Origin: JAFLTL01 sp964389525
GTDB lineage: Bacteria > Bacteroidota > Bacteroidia > Bacteroidales > Muribaculaceae
Length of the DNA: 64,000 bases
Direction of reading: 5' to 3'
Assembly (NCBI GenBank): GCA_964389525.1
Contig: CAYMEX010000004.1
Span: forward strand, 1-64,000
Part shown: positions 35,173 to 42,070 of the stretch, one piece after another
Numbering within the stretch: the first letter of the stretch is position 1
Layout: each line of letters starts with the position of its first letter
Made by a program: the position numbers and the translations under genes
The notes under the pieces: model-generated
The model's input: the letters and a program-made list of their open reading frames with translations, nothing else
What the model was told of the DNA's origin: nothing
Database searches by the model: none

Positions 35173-35826
35173 TCAAACCTCCCACAGGTGCGGCGTGTAT
35201 GCCGCATCCCAGAAACGCCACTCCATGCGCGATGCCTTGACATATACATCAGTCATGCGCGCACGCACTTCCTCGGAAGCCGCCTCGGCAAGCCGGTCGC
35301 ATATCTCTATTGCCTTGTCGGTCGCCGCATCAAATGCCGGATCGCTGTAGGCTTTTATCCAGTCGGCATACCGATTGTCCTCAAGTTTCGCTATCGAAAG
35401 AATATGCTTGCCGACAGCGAGATATATCCAGAAGCACGGCAATATAGCCGCCGCCTCAACCTCCACCGGCTCCATCGACTGCGCTTTGAGGAGCGATGTG
35501 TAGAACAGACATGTCGGCGACATCTCCACTGCCTCACCGCTCACATACATCGCGTGCAGTGCCTTCTCCATCTGCACCCCGTCTCCGGCAAATTTCAGAA
35601 ACGCGTCCATGTCATCGATTTTGTCCAGACGCGATGCGATGTGCGCCAGCACCCTGCTGTATTCCGTTATGTACAGATTGTCCTGCTCGATGTAGCGCCG
35701 GAATATTTCCGGATCAAGCGTTCCGTCAGCAAGTTCCGTGATAAACGGCAGCTTGAGTATCGCCTCATATATCGGCAGAGAGACCTCCCATGCCCGATTG
35801 CTCCACTTTTCCATGTCAGCCGTCAT
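35173..35826 (-). CDS. tenA: TenA family thiaminase II (thiamine salvage)
   Basis: A 217-residue all-helical protein: FITELADGTLDPEIFRRYIEQDNLYITEY (about residues 28-56) and AAAILPCFWIYLAVGKHI with the catalytic Cys (about 131), plus YADWIKAYSDPAFDAA. TenA hydrolyses aminopyrimidines from degraded thiamine to regenerate HMP, which ThiD then phosphorylates, consistent with the gene order. ATGA overlap with the upstream methyltransferase. Confidence 0.92.
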   Translation of the reverse strand: MTADMEKWSNRAWEVSLPIYEAILKLPFITELADGTLDPEIFRRYIEQDNLYITEYSRVLAHIASRLDKIDDMDAFLKFAGDGVQMEKALHAMYVSGEAVEMSPTCLFYTSLLKAQSMEPVEVEAAAILPCFWIYLAVGKHILSIAKLEDNRYADWIKAYSDPAFDAATDKAIEICDRLAEAASEEVRARMTDVYVKASRMEWRFWDAAYTPHLWEV

Positions 35827-36521
35827 TTTGTTGCCGATATAGCCACATAATCGCCACGGTCATACCCCTCCTGAGGCTCTTCGGCTCTCAGATTGGAATA
35901 CAGCGGATGCGTCATCAGCGTCTGCATGGCCGACAGGCCGCAGAATCCCGCATTTTCAAGCAGACGCAGCTTCTCTGCCGTAGTGCGCCAGTTGGCCTGT
36001 TTCACAAACTCTATCGGATACGGGTTCAGTGGATAGCACCCCTCGAGCAAAGGATGATCCCACGTCCCTACAGCCTTGGCAAGATTATACATCTGGCCGT
36101 AAGTACTCTCCTTAGGCACATCCACCAGTATCACGCGTCCACCTTCAGGCAGAGCCGCATACACCTTGTCGAGCACCGTTCCAAGATCGGTTATATAGCT
36201 CGGCGAACCGTTGAAAATGATAGTCGCATACTTGCCCGCAGGGTAATCGAACTCCTCGGCCGTCGCAACTGTCACATTCATTCCCCTGTTTCGCGCGATC
36301 TCGGCCATACCCTCCGAAGGCTCGACACCATCGGTCACATTTATACCGAAATTCTCGCGCATGATCATCTCAAACAGGCCGCTGCCACACCCCACCGAGA
36401 GCACCGGGCCGGGAGCATCCTTAAGCGTTGCCGCCACGAGGCGCACCTCGCTCATCAGCACATTATGATTGTCGCAGAACCAGCTGTCGTATTCCGACGC
36501 ATATTTATCAAAAGAGCTCAT
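35823..36521 (-). CDS. Class I SAM-dependent methyltransferase
   Basis: A 232-residue Rossmann methyltransferase: motif I VLSVGCGSGLFE (about residues 40-51), the acidic DGVEPSEGM loop, and TIIFNGSPSYITDLG. Substrate unknown. It heads a three-gene cluster with tenA and thiD, 118 bases after the main thi operon, so a connection to thiamine salvage is possible but unproven. Confidence 0.85.
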   Translation of the reverse strand: MSSFDKYASEYDSWFCDNHNVLMSEVRLVAATLKDAPGPVLSVGCGSGLFEMIMRENFGINVTDGVEPSEGMAEIARNRGMNVTVATAEEFDYPAGKYATIIFNGSPSYITDLGTVLDKVYAALPEGGRVILVDVPKESTYGQMYNLAKAVGTWDHPLLEGCYPLNPYPIEFVKQANWRTTAEKLRLLENAGFCGLSAMQTLMTHPLYSNLRAEEPQEGYDRGDYVAISATK

Positions 36522-36639
36522 TTTATATATTTCTAAATAATGACGTGATTTGACTTTATGTAATATTCAGAGAGTCTTTCCGGGTTATATCGTGATTTCG
36601 TTCAGTCGTTATTGCGCCCCACACTCTAAATCACTTTAA

Positions 36640-37347
36640 TTAATATTCAATCAATGCGGTATCCAGAGTCAGCAGATCCATCGTAAACAGCCGTCCCTCG
36701 AGAGGTTCGCCTATGCCGGCAAGTATCTTTATTGCCTCCGATGCCTCAATCGCGCCCAACACGCCGGGGACAGCACCAATGACACCGCTTGTCATACGCG
36801 GCATCGAGCACAGCGCGTCCCGGTCGGGATAAAGCTCCGCATACCGTCGTCCCTGCTGGTAGTTGAACACTGTGACCTGGCCGTGGCACTCCCCTATCGC
36901 CCCATGCACCCACGGCTTTCCTTCGGCCGCACAGGCATCATCGATCACATATCTGGCAGGAAAATTGTCCGTGCAGTCTATCACAAGATCATAGCCGCGC
37001 ACAAGGTTGCGCGCATTCTCCTCCGTGATCCCCTCGCCATGCAGCGAAAACCTCGTTACCGACGACATCTCACGGAGCCGCTCGAGTGCGCACTCCGTCT
37101 TCGGCCGGCCTATCTGGCTCTCACCGTACAGCGTCTGACGCTGCAGATTGGAGAGACTCACCACGTCAGGATCAGCGATACCGACATGCCCTGTTCCCGC
37201 ACCGGTGATGTATGTTGCCGCAGCAGCCCCAAGACCGCCCGCGCCAACTATAAGCACCGACGCATTGCATAGACGCCGCTGCCCTTCTTCGCCGAAATCA
37301 GGCAGCATTATCTGCCGTGAATAGCGGTCTGAAAGTACACTGTCCAT
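36640..37347 (-). CDS. thiF: ThiF/HesA/MoeB adenylyltransferase
   Basis: About 235 residues. SDRYSRQIMLPDFGEEGQRRL start, nucleotide-binding VLIVGAGGLGAAAATYITGAG (about residues 29-49), SNLQRQTLYGESQIGRPK and VIDCTDNFPARYVIDDAC with the catalytic Asp. It adenylates the C-terminal Gly of ThiS before sulfur transfer. The ATG at 37347 lies 4 bases beyond the thiH stop; the longer frame to 37443 is inside thiH and is rejected. The two CxxC zinc pairs of many MoeB/ThiF proteins are not evident. Confidence 0.9.
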   Translation of the reverse strand: MDSVLSDRYSRQIMLPDFGEEGQRRLCNASVLIVGAGGLGAAAATYITGAGTGHVGIADPDVVSLSNLQRQTLYGESQIGRPKTECALERLREMSSVTRFSLHGEGITEENARNLVRGYDLVIDCTDNFPARYVIDDACAAEGKPWVHGAIGECHGQVTVFNYQQGRRYAELYPDRDALCSMPRMTSGVIGAVPGVLGAIEASEAIKILAGIGEPLEGRLFTMDLLTLDTALIEY

Positions 37348-37351
37348 GCCG

Positions 37352-38464
37352 TCAGTCAAACACACGGTCCCAGTCCTTCCACACAGGCTCGCGCCCGAGT
37401 GCACGCAGATCGGCAGCAACCTGTGCCGGCGACGTCGGGTCACTTATCTCGAACTGTTCGAGAGCGTCGGGATATGTCGCGTAGCCTCCCGGATCGGTTT
37501 TCGATCCGGCGCTCATCGTCGTCACCCCAAGCGTTGCCATGTTGTTGCGGAACTTGTGGTTCTCGCGTGTGGAGTATGATATGTCCACATCCGGATCAAA
37601 GATCCTGAACGCAAACGTCAGCTGCGCAAGTTCGCGGTCCGACATCACCACATTGGGCTGAAAGCCCGACTCCGACGGACGCATACGCGGGAAGTTCACC
37701 GAATAGCGTGTCTGCCAGTAGCGCTTGCGCAGATACATGAGGTGACGCGCCATCATCGTCACGTCTGTGCGCCAGTCCTCCAGACCGATGAGCACACCCA
37801 TGCCTATCTTGTGTACACCGGCCTGACCCATGCGGTCAAAGCCGTCGCACCGCCAGTCGAAACGCGATTTCATCCCCGCCGGATGATACACCTTGTATCT
37901 TGCATGATTGTAAGTCTCCTGAAAGCAGACCACCCCGTTGAGTCCCGACTTTGTCAGGCGTGCGTAGTCTTCAGTCGACAGCGGCATCACCTCGATCGTG
38001 AGGTTGCTGAAATACGGACGGCAGACCTGCAATGCACGTTCGATATAGTCTGTTCCGGCCACTGCCGGATTCTCGCCTGTCACGAGCAGCAGATTCTCAA
38101 ACGGCCCCATCGCCTTGATAGCCTTGCACTCTGCCTCGATCTGCTCCGGGGTCAGCACCACGCGGGCAAACTTGTTATGGCGGTTGAAGCCGCAATACAC
38201 ACACGAGTTGGTGCACGAGTTGGTGATGTACATCGGTATGAAGATGCTCACCGTCTTGCCGAACCGCCGCTCCGTTATCGCCTTGCTCTTACGTGCCATA
38301 GCCTCTATGTAGGGGCTTGCAGCAGGCGATATCAATGCCATGAAGTCGCGGTCGTCGAGATGTTCTTTGGCGAGCGCGCGCTCCACGTCGGCCGGGGTCA
38401 TCGACATTATGTCACGTGTCGTTGTGTCCCAGTCGTAATGTTCCTTTAGATATTCCGAAAACAT
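37352..38464 (-). CDS. thiH: 2-iminoacetate synthase (radical SAM)
   Basis: A 370-residue radical-SAM enzyme that cleaves tyrosine to dehydroglycine for thiazole formation in anaerobes. The [4Fe-4S] motif CTNSCVYCGF (CxxxCxxC, about residues 82-89) and SVNFPRMRPSESGFQPN are typical of ThiH. Its presence in place of ThiO glycine oxidase indicates an anaerobic pathway. It is encoded 2 bases after thiG. Confidence 0.95.
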   Translation of the reverse strand: MFSEYLKEHYDWDTTTRDIMSMTPADVERALAKEHLDDRDFMALISPAASPYIEAMARKSKAITERRFGKTVSIFIPMYITNSCTNSCVYCGFNRHNKFARVVLTPEQIEAECKAIKAMGPFENLLLVTGENPAVAGTDYIERALQVCRPYFSNLTIEVMPLSTEDYARLTKSGLNGVVCFQETYNHARYKVYHPAGMKSRFDWRCDGFDRMGQAGVHKIGMGVLIGLEDWRTDVTMMARHLMYLRKRYWQTRYSVNFPRMRPSESGFQPNVVMSDRELAQLTFAFRIFDPDVDISYSTRENHKFRNNMATLGVTTMSAGSKTDPGGYATYPDALEQFEISDPTSPAQVAADLRALGREPVWKDWDRVFD

Positions 38465-38466
38465 TG

Positions 38467-39234
38467 TCAGTCAAGAAAAGATGTTAGAGGCGACGTAGCT
38501 TCCGCATAGTCGGCCGTCGCTCCGAGTCCGGCCTCGTAGGCCTCACGTCCTGCTACTGTTGCATCGGCAAACGCACGCGCCATGCGCACCGGGTCTCCCG
38601 CCACAGCGATAGCCGTGTTCACAAGCACTGCGTCAGCGCCAAGCTCCATTGCCTCGGCGGCATGCGACGGAGCGCCAAGACCGGCATCCACAACCACCGG
38701 CACACGGCTCTGCTCGATGATGATCTTCAGCAGCTCGCGCGTCACAAGCCCCTTGTTCGACCCTATCGGCGCCGCGAGGGGCATCACCGTAGCCGCACCG
38801 GCTTCCTCAAGTCGCTTGCAAAGCACCGGGTCAGCCTGAATATAAGGCAGAACCACAAAACCCATCTTGGCAAGCTCCTCGGTAGCTTTCAGTGTCTCGA
38901 CAGGGTCAGGCAGCAGATATTTCGGATCAGGATGAATCTCAAGTTTCAGAAAATTGGTTCCGAAAGCCTCTCTGGCGAGCTGGGCGGCGAGCACGGCCTC
39001 TTCTGCCGTTCTGACGCCCGATGTGTTCGGAAGTATCTGTATGCCGTCGTGCATTATGTGACGAAGCATGTCATCCTCGCGGTTGTCCATGTCGATGCGC
39101 TTCATCGCCACCGTCACCATTTGCGACCCCGAAGCCTTTATAGCGGCCTCCATAAGATCATTGGAACGGAACTTGCCCGTTCCTACAAACAGTCGGGAAC
39201 TGAACTCCCGGCCACCGATTACAAGGTTACTCAT
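38467..39234 (-). CDS. thiG: Thiazole synthase
   Basis: About 255 residues, a TIM barrel building thiazole phosphate from DXP, dehydroglycine and ThiS thiocarboxylate. MSNLVIGGREFSSRLFVGTGKF start, LPNTSGVRTAEEAVLAAQLARE, LKLEIHPDPKYLLPD (Schiff-base Lys region) and VPVVVDAGLGAPSHAAEAMELGADAVLVNTAIA with the phosphate site. ATG 39234 is chosen at the conserved N-terminus; the upstream extension to 39312 lies in the previous gene. Confidence 0.95.
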   Translation of the reverse strand: MSNLVIGGREFSSRLFVGTGKFRSNDLMEAAIKASGSQMVTVAMKRIDMDNREDDMLRHIMHDGIQILPNTSGVRTAEEAVLAAQLAREAFGTNFLKLEIHPDPKYLLPDPVETLKATEELAKMGFVVLPYIQADPVLCKRLEEAGAATVMPLAAPIGSNKGLVTRELLKIIIEQSRVPVVVDAGLGAPSHAAEAMELGADAVLVNTAIAVAGDPVRMARAFADATVAGREAYEAGLGATADYAEATSPLTSFLD

Positions 39235-39236
39235 TT

Positions 39237-40412
39237 TTATTCTGTTTGATTTGTTTTCATTGAAATTACTTCGACAAGCTCGGCCGTCTTTTCGGCCGGA
39301 TTCTCGGCGCACAGTATCGTTCCGCTCACCGCTATGCCGCTTGCCCCCGACTGCATGATCTCCGCAATATCTTTTTCAGTTATTCCGCCGATAGCGACCA
39401 CAGGTATGACTATCCCCGATTCACGGCATTGGTCAAATATCTTGCGATATCCGTCGGCACCGAGCACCGGGCTAAGATTCTTTTTCGTTGTCGTGAAGCG
39501 GAACGGCCCGAGTCCCACATAGTCGGCACCGGCTTTGGCCGCATTGCTCAGATCCTCAAATGTGTTTGCCGTAGCTCCGAGTATCTTCGACGGGCCGAGC
39601 ACCTTGCGTGCCTCTGCCACAGGCATATCATTTTTTCCTACATGCACTCCGTCCACGCAGTCGAGACGTGCCGCAAGTTCCACATGATCGTCTACGAGCA
39701 AGATCGCATCATGTTTTCTGCACTCATCGGCGAGAGCGGTAGCCACCTGCTCCACTTCATCGACGCCACGGTCCTTCATGCGCACCTGTATCCAGCGGCA
39801 ACCGCCTCTGAGGGCTTCGACTGCTCCGTGCATCACCTCCTCGGCAGTCTCGCCATGAGTGATAAACTGCAGTCTGAACTGCGTCCGGTCAATCGGCCGG
39901 CTCCACACAGCCCCAAGCATCGCGGCGCCGCCAAATCCCGTTTCCTCGATCTCAGGCAACCGGTCGAGGGTCACTCCTCCGAGAGCATATACCTTTTTGT
40001 TCACGTGTTTAAGTAGCTCTTCACTGCTGAAATTGCCCGAATAACCGGGTTTCGATATACTCGGGAAAATCGGGCTCAGAAACACGTAGTCCTCCCTGAC
40101 ACCGGCAATCTCATCTACAGAATGCAGCGAACGGCTCACCAGACCGTGCCATCCGGCCGGCGGCTGCGGATTGCGCCCGCCCAGATGAATACCTCCTGCG
40201 CCATATTCCACGGCAAGTGCATGGCAGTCGTGCAACGACACCTTCTGCCGCAACCCTGCCGGGATCGCATCAAGCAGACAACGCATCTCCGCTTCTGTAG
40301 CGCCGGGCTTCCTGATATGCACACGCGAGAAAACGCCCTTCTCGAGCAGCGACACAATATCGCTACCCTCTCCCTTGTAAAAATAGGGAACCGTTATTGC
40401 AATAAGCTGCAT
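39237..40412 (-). CDS. thiE: TenI-like/ThiE fusion (thiamine phosphate synthase)
   Basis: About 391 residues with two tandem thiamine-phosphate-synthase-fold halves. Half 1 (about 1-190): HIRKPGATEAEMRCLLDAIP, HDCHALAVEYGAGGIHLGG, YVFLSPIFPSISKPGYSG and ALGGVTLDRLPE, resembling TenI-like proteins. Half 2 (about 195-391): WIQVRMKDRG, ILLVDDHVELAARLDCVDGVHVGKNDMPV, LGATANTFED, YVGLGPFRFTTTKKN and VVAIGGITEKDI, a complete ThiE. ThiE joins HMP-PP and thiazole phosphate. The ATG at 40412 follows GGAGGA, which is part of the thiS end. The fusion is unusual. Confidence 0.9.
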   Translation of the reverse strand: MQLIAITVPYFYKGEGSDIVSLLEKGVFSRVHIRKPGATEAEMRCLLDAIPAGLRQKVSLHDCHALAVEYGAGGIHLGGRNPQPPAGWHGLVSRSLHSVDEIAGVREDYVFLSPIFPSISKPGYSGNFSSEELLKHVNKKVYALGGVTLDRLPEIEETGFGGAAMLGAVWSRPIDRTQFRLQFITHGETAEEVMHGAVEALRGGCRWIQVRMKDRGVDEVEQVATALADECRKHDAILLVDDHVELAARLDCVDGVHVGKNDMPVAEARKVLGPSKILGATANTFEDLSNAAKAGADYVGLGPFRFTTTKKNLSPVLGADGYRKIFDQCRESGIVIPVVAIGGITEKDIAEIMQSGASGIAVSGTILCAENPAEKTAELVEVISMKTNQTE

Positions 40413-40414
40413 GT

Positions 40415-40618
40415 CTATCCTCCGCACACGGCTCTGATCACCGTCAGTTTCATTCCTTCTTCAACGACAAAACTGTCCCATTCGCCACGCGGAACGACAC
40501 GGTTGTTCACCGCCACCGCACGACCGGCGCCGGCAAAACCCTCCTTTTCAAGCAGACATGAAAGTGTCACCCGCTCGCCGTCGACATGTATGCGGCGTCC
40601 GTTTATATCAACCTCCAT
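40415..40618 (-). CDS. thiS: Sulfur carrier protein ThiS
   Basis: A 67-residue ubiquitin-fold sulfur carrier ending in the diagnostic Gly-Gly (RAVCGG). FAGAGRAVAVNNRVVPRGEWDSFVVEEGMKLTVI is typical. ThiF adenylates the terminal glycine and ThiG uses the thiocarboxylate. First gene of the thi operon, directly behind the TPP riboswitch. Confidence 0.95.
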   Translation of the reverse strand: MEVDINGRRIHVDGERVTLSCLLEKEGFAGAGRAVAVNNRVVPRGEWDSFVVEEGMKLTVIRAVCGG

Positions 40619-40698
40619 AATAAACTATGACATACATTAATACTTGCTGTCAAGAGGTTGTTGAGAACAACGTGTGGAGTAGACTTTACTGAAGTTAC

Positions 40699-40785
40699 TT
40701 CAAGATCCTTACGGCGGTGCTGACCGCTTCAAGTTCCAAGGGTATGATCTCAGCCCGCGTCATGCGGGCACCCCTCTTGAGTGAG
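40699..40785 (-). promoter_or_regulatory. TPP riboswitch (THI element)
   Basis: On the minus strand the sequence carries the conserved core AGGGGTGCC, a GC hairpin, GGGCTGAGATCATACCC, then GAACTTGA and a GGCGGTGCTGACC / GTAAGGA-type second arm. TCAAG and CTTGA close stem P1. It lies about 80 bases upstream of thiS and should shut off the thi operon when thiamine pyrophosphate is bound. Confidence 0.93.
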
Positions 40786-40790
40786 CGTCG

Positions 40791-40821
40791 CAAATGTAAT
40801 AAGAATATTCCAAAAAAGAAA
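40791..40821 (-). promoter_or_regulatory. Putative promoter of thi operon
   Basis: On the minus strand a TACATTTG box (plus 40791-40798) fits TAnnTTTG, with TTTC (40818-40821, one mismatch to TTTG) 19 bp upstream. Predicted start is near 40785, the first base of the riboswitch. Confidence 0.6.
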
Positions 40822-40885
40822 TATATTTACACACCTGCGACAAACTCGTTAAGGATCTGGATTGTTACATCTTCAAATAGATGAT

Positions 40886-41239
40886 ATGAAAACAATCCGA
40901 CTGAAAAGAGCCTATGATCCGGCACTGCCGTCCGATGGCTACAGAGTGTATGTCGACCGGCTTTGGCCGCGCGGTCTCTCACATGCGACGTTCCATTACG
41001 ATTTCTGGGATCAGGATATCGCACCGTCGACAGAGTTGAGGGAGTGGTTTCATGCCGATCCCGCAAACCGTTGGGACGAGTTTGAAAAACGCTACACCAT
41101 TGAGTTGAAAGAAAATCCCGGTTTCAACCGGCTACGTCGGCAGCTCCGGGAGTATGATGTGGTGACACTGCTCTATTCGTCGCACGATCAGGCACACAAC
41201 AACGCAGTCGTTGTAGAGAGCCTTCTGCAAGCCTCCTGA
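40886..41239 (+). CDS. DUF488 family protein
   Basis: About 117 residues: IRLKRAYDPALPSDGYRVYVDRLWPRGLSHATF, the signature of DUF488, then WDQDIAPSTELREWFHADP and LLYSSHDQAHNNAVVVESLL. Biochemical role unknown. The 3' end (from 41195) is repeated at 41906, where only the last 14 codons of a near-identical gene remain. ATG 40886 fits the conserved N-terminus better than a TTG at 40862. Confidence 0.85.
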   Translation: MKTIRLKRAYDPALPSDGYRVYVDRLWPRGLSHATFHYDFWDQDIAPSTELREWFHADPANRWDEFEKRYTIELKENPGFNRLRRQLREYDVVTLLYSSHDQAHNNAVVVESLLQAS

Positions 41240-41358
41240 CCCCGGTCGGTCAGAATCTGTATTGAAGCGAGGCAATGACATTACGTCCTCTCAGATGTAT
41301 GCTGTGCTCCGTGCGCGAGAGCATGCCGTAGCTCACATAGTCATACTCCCTGCGGTCA
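41195..41358 (+). repeat. Direct repeat, copy A (DUF488 end plus receptor end)
   Basis: 164 bp, about 93-95% identical to 41906-42070. It spans the last 14 codons of the DUF488 gene, the short spacer and the last 35 codons plus stop of the barrel receptor on the minus strand. It ends abruptly at 41358, after which sequence differs from copy B. Confidence 0.9.
41251..41358 (-). pseudogene. Fragment of barrel receptor 3' end
   Basis: The last 35 codons plus stop of the receptor encoded at 41962-44490 are present here without the rest. The protein sequence (ending VIASLQYRF) is identical; the two base differences seen are synonymous (AGA/AGG and GGA/GGG). It belongs to direct repeat copy A. Confidence 0.8.
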
Positions 41359-41405
41359 GGTAAATAAAATGTGACAAGAATATTCCAAAAAGATTGAATA
41401 ATTCA

Positions 41406-41436
41406 TTTGAATTAAATTTGAATTATATTATCTTTG
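41406..41436 (+). promoter_or_regulatory. Consensus Bacteroidetes promoter before lipoprotein gene
   Basis: TTTG at 41406-41409, a 19-bp spacer and TATCTTTG at 41429-41436, both perfect matches. Predicted start near 41441, which nearly coincides with the GTG at 41442, implying a leaderless message or a later start codon. Confidence 0.65.
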
Positions 41437-41441
41437 AGGAT

Positions 41442-41897
41442 GTGAGACTTATATATCTAAACAGACTGTTACGCGTGCTTTTGCCGATATTCTTTTCGGT
41501 GATAGTACTATCATCATGCGAGGAACGCACCGGCTACCTCGACGACAGCCAGAAAGATATTATCTCACGCCTTACATCCTCAAATTGGAAGCTGGTTTAC
41601 GATCACACGCCTGGATTTGAGCCACAGAACATTACAGGAGACACATGGGTCTATCACTTCAGCCCGGATATGACCGGATGGATGAGATGGGAAACCGACA
41701 ATGACCACTCCGAGCCATTATACTTCAGGTGGACATTCACCAACCGCAATATGGCTGTCATTCAACTCGTCGGACAGGTAGAGAGCTACATGCTCATCGA
41801 CAAACTTACAGATACGGAATTTCATACCTACCGTTCTGTTTCAGATCCAGTCCTTTATCCCGACGAAGCGTCATACTATCGTTTCACCGCCATCTAA
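41442..41897 (+). CDS. Small lipoprotein, inserted between direct repeats
   Basis: About 151 residues with a signal peptide and lipobox (LLPIFFSVIVLSSC, Cys about residue 26), then EERTGYLDDSQKD and a beta-rich, Trp-rich mature part (SNWKLVYDHTP, TWVYHFSPDMTGWMRWETDN, LYFRWTFTNRNMAVIQL) that looks lipocalin-like. No known family is recognised. GTG 41442 is chosen for the complete signal peptide; TTG 41394 upstream lies before the promoter, and GTG 41475 is the later alternative. It is flanked by 165-bp direct repeats, suggesting acquisition by recombination. Confidence 0.65.
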   Translation: MRLIYLNRLLRVLLPIFFSVIVLSSCEERTGYLDDSQKDIISRLTSSNWKLVYDHTPGFEPQNITGDTWVYHFSPDMTGWMRWETDNDHSEPLYFRWTFTNRNMAVIQLVGQVESYMLIDKLTDTEFHTYRSVSDPVLYPDEASYYRFTAI

Positions 41898-41905
41898 ACG
41901 GCCCT

Positions 41906-42070
41906 CACAACAACGCAGTCGTTGTGGAGAGCCTTCTGAAAGCCTCCTAAACCACTGTCGGTCAGAACCTGTATTGAAGCGAGGCAATGACATTACGCCC
42001 TCTCAGATGTATGCTGTGCTCCGTGCGCGAGAGCATGCCGTAGCTCACATAGTCATACTCCCTGCGGTCA
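41906..42070 (+). repeat. Direct repeat, copy B (DUF488 end plus receptor end)
   Basis: The second copy of the junction at 41195-41358. It holds only the last 14 codons of a DUF488 gene (HNNAVVVESLLKAS, with TAA for TGA and Lys for Gln), then the true 3' end of the intact receptor gene. Confidence 0.9.

Noticed and set aside
40827..41066. Minus-strand gene opposite DUF488
   Set aside because: It lies antisense to a gene with a clear family signature and has no features of its own.
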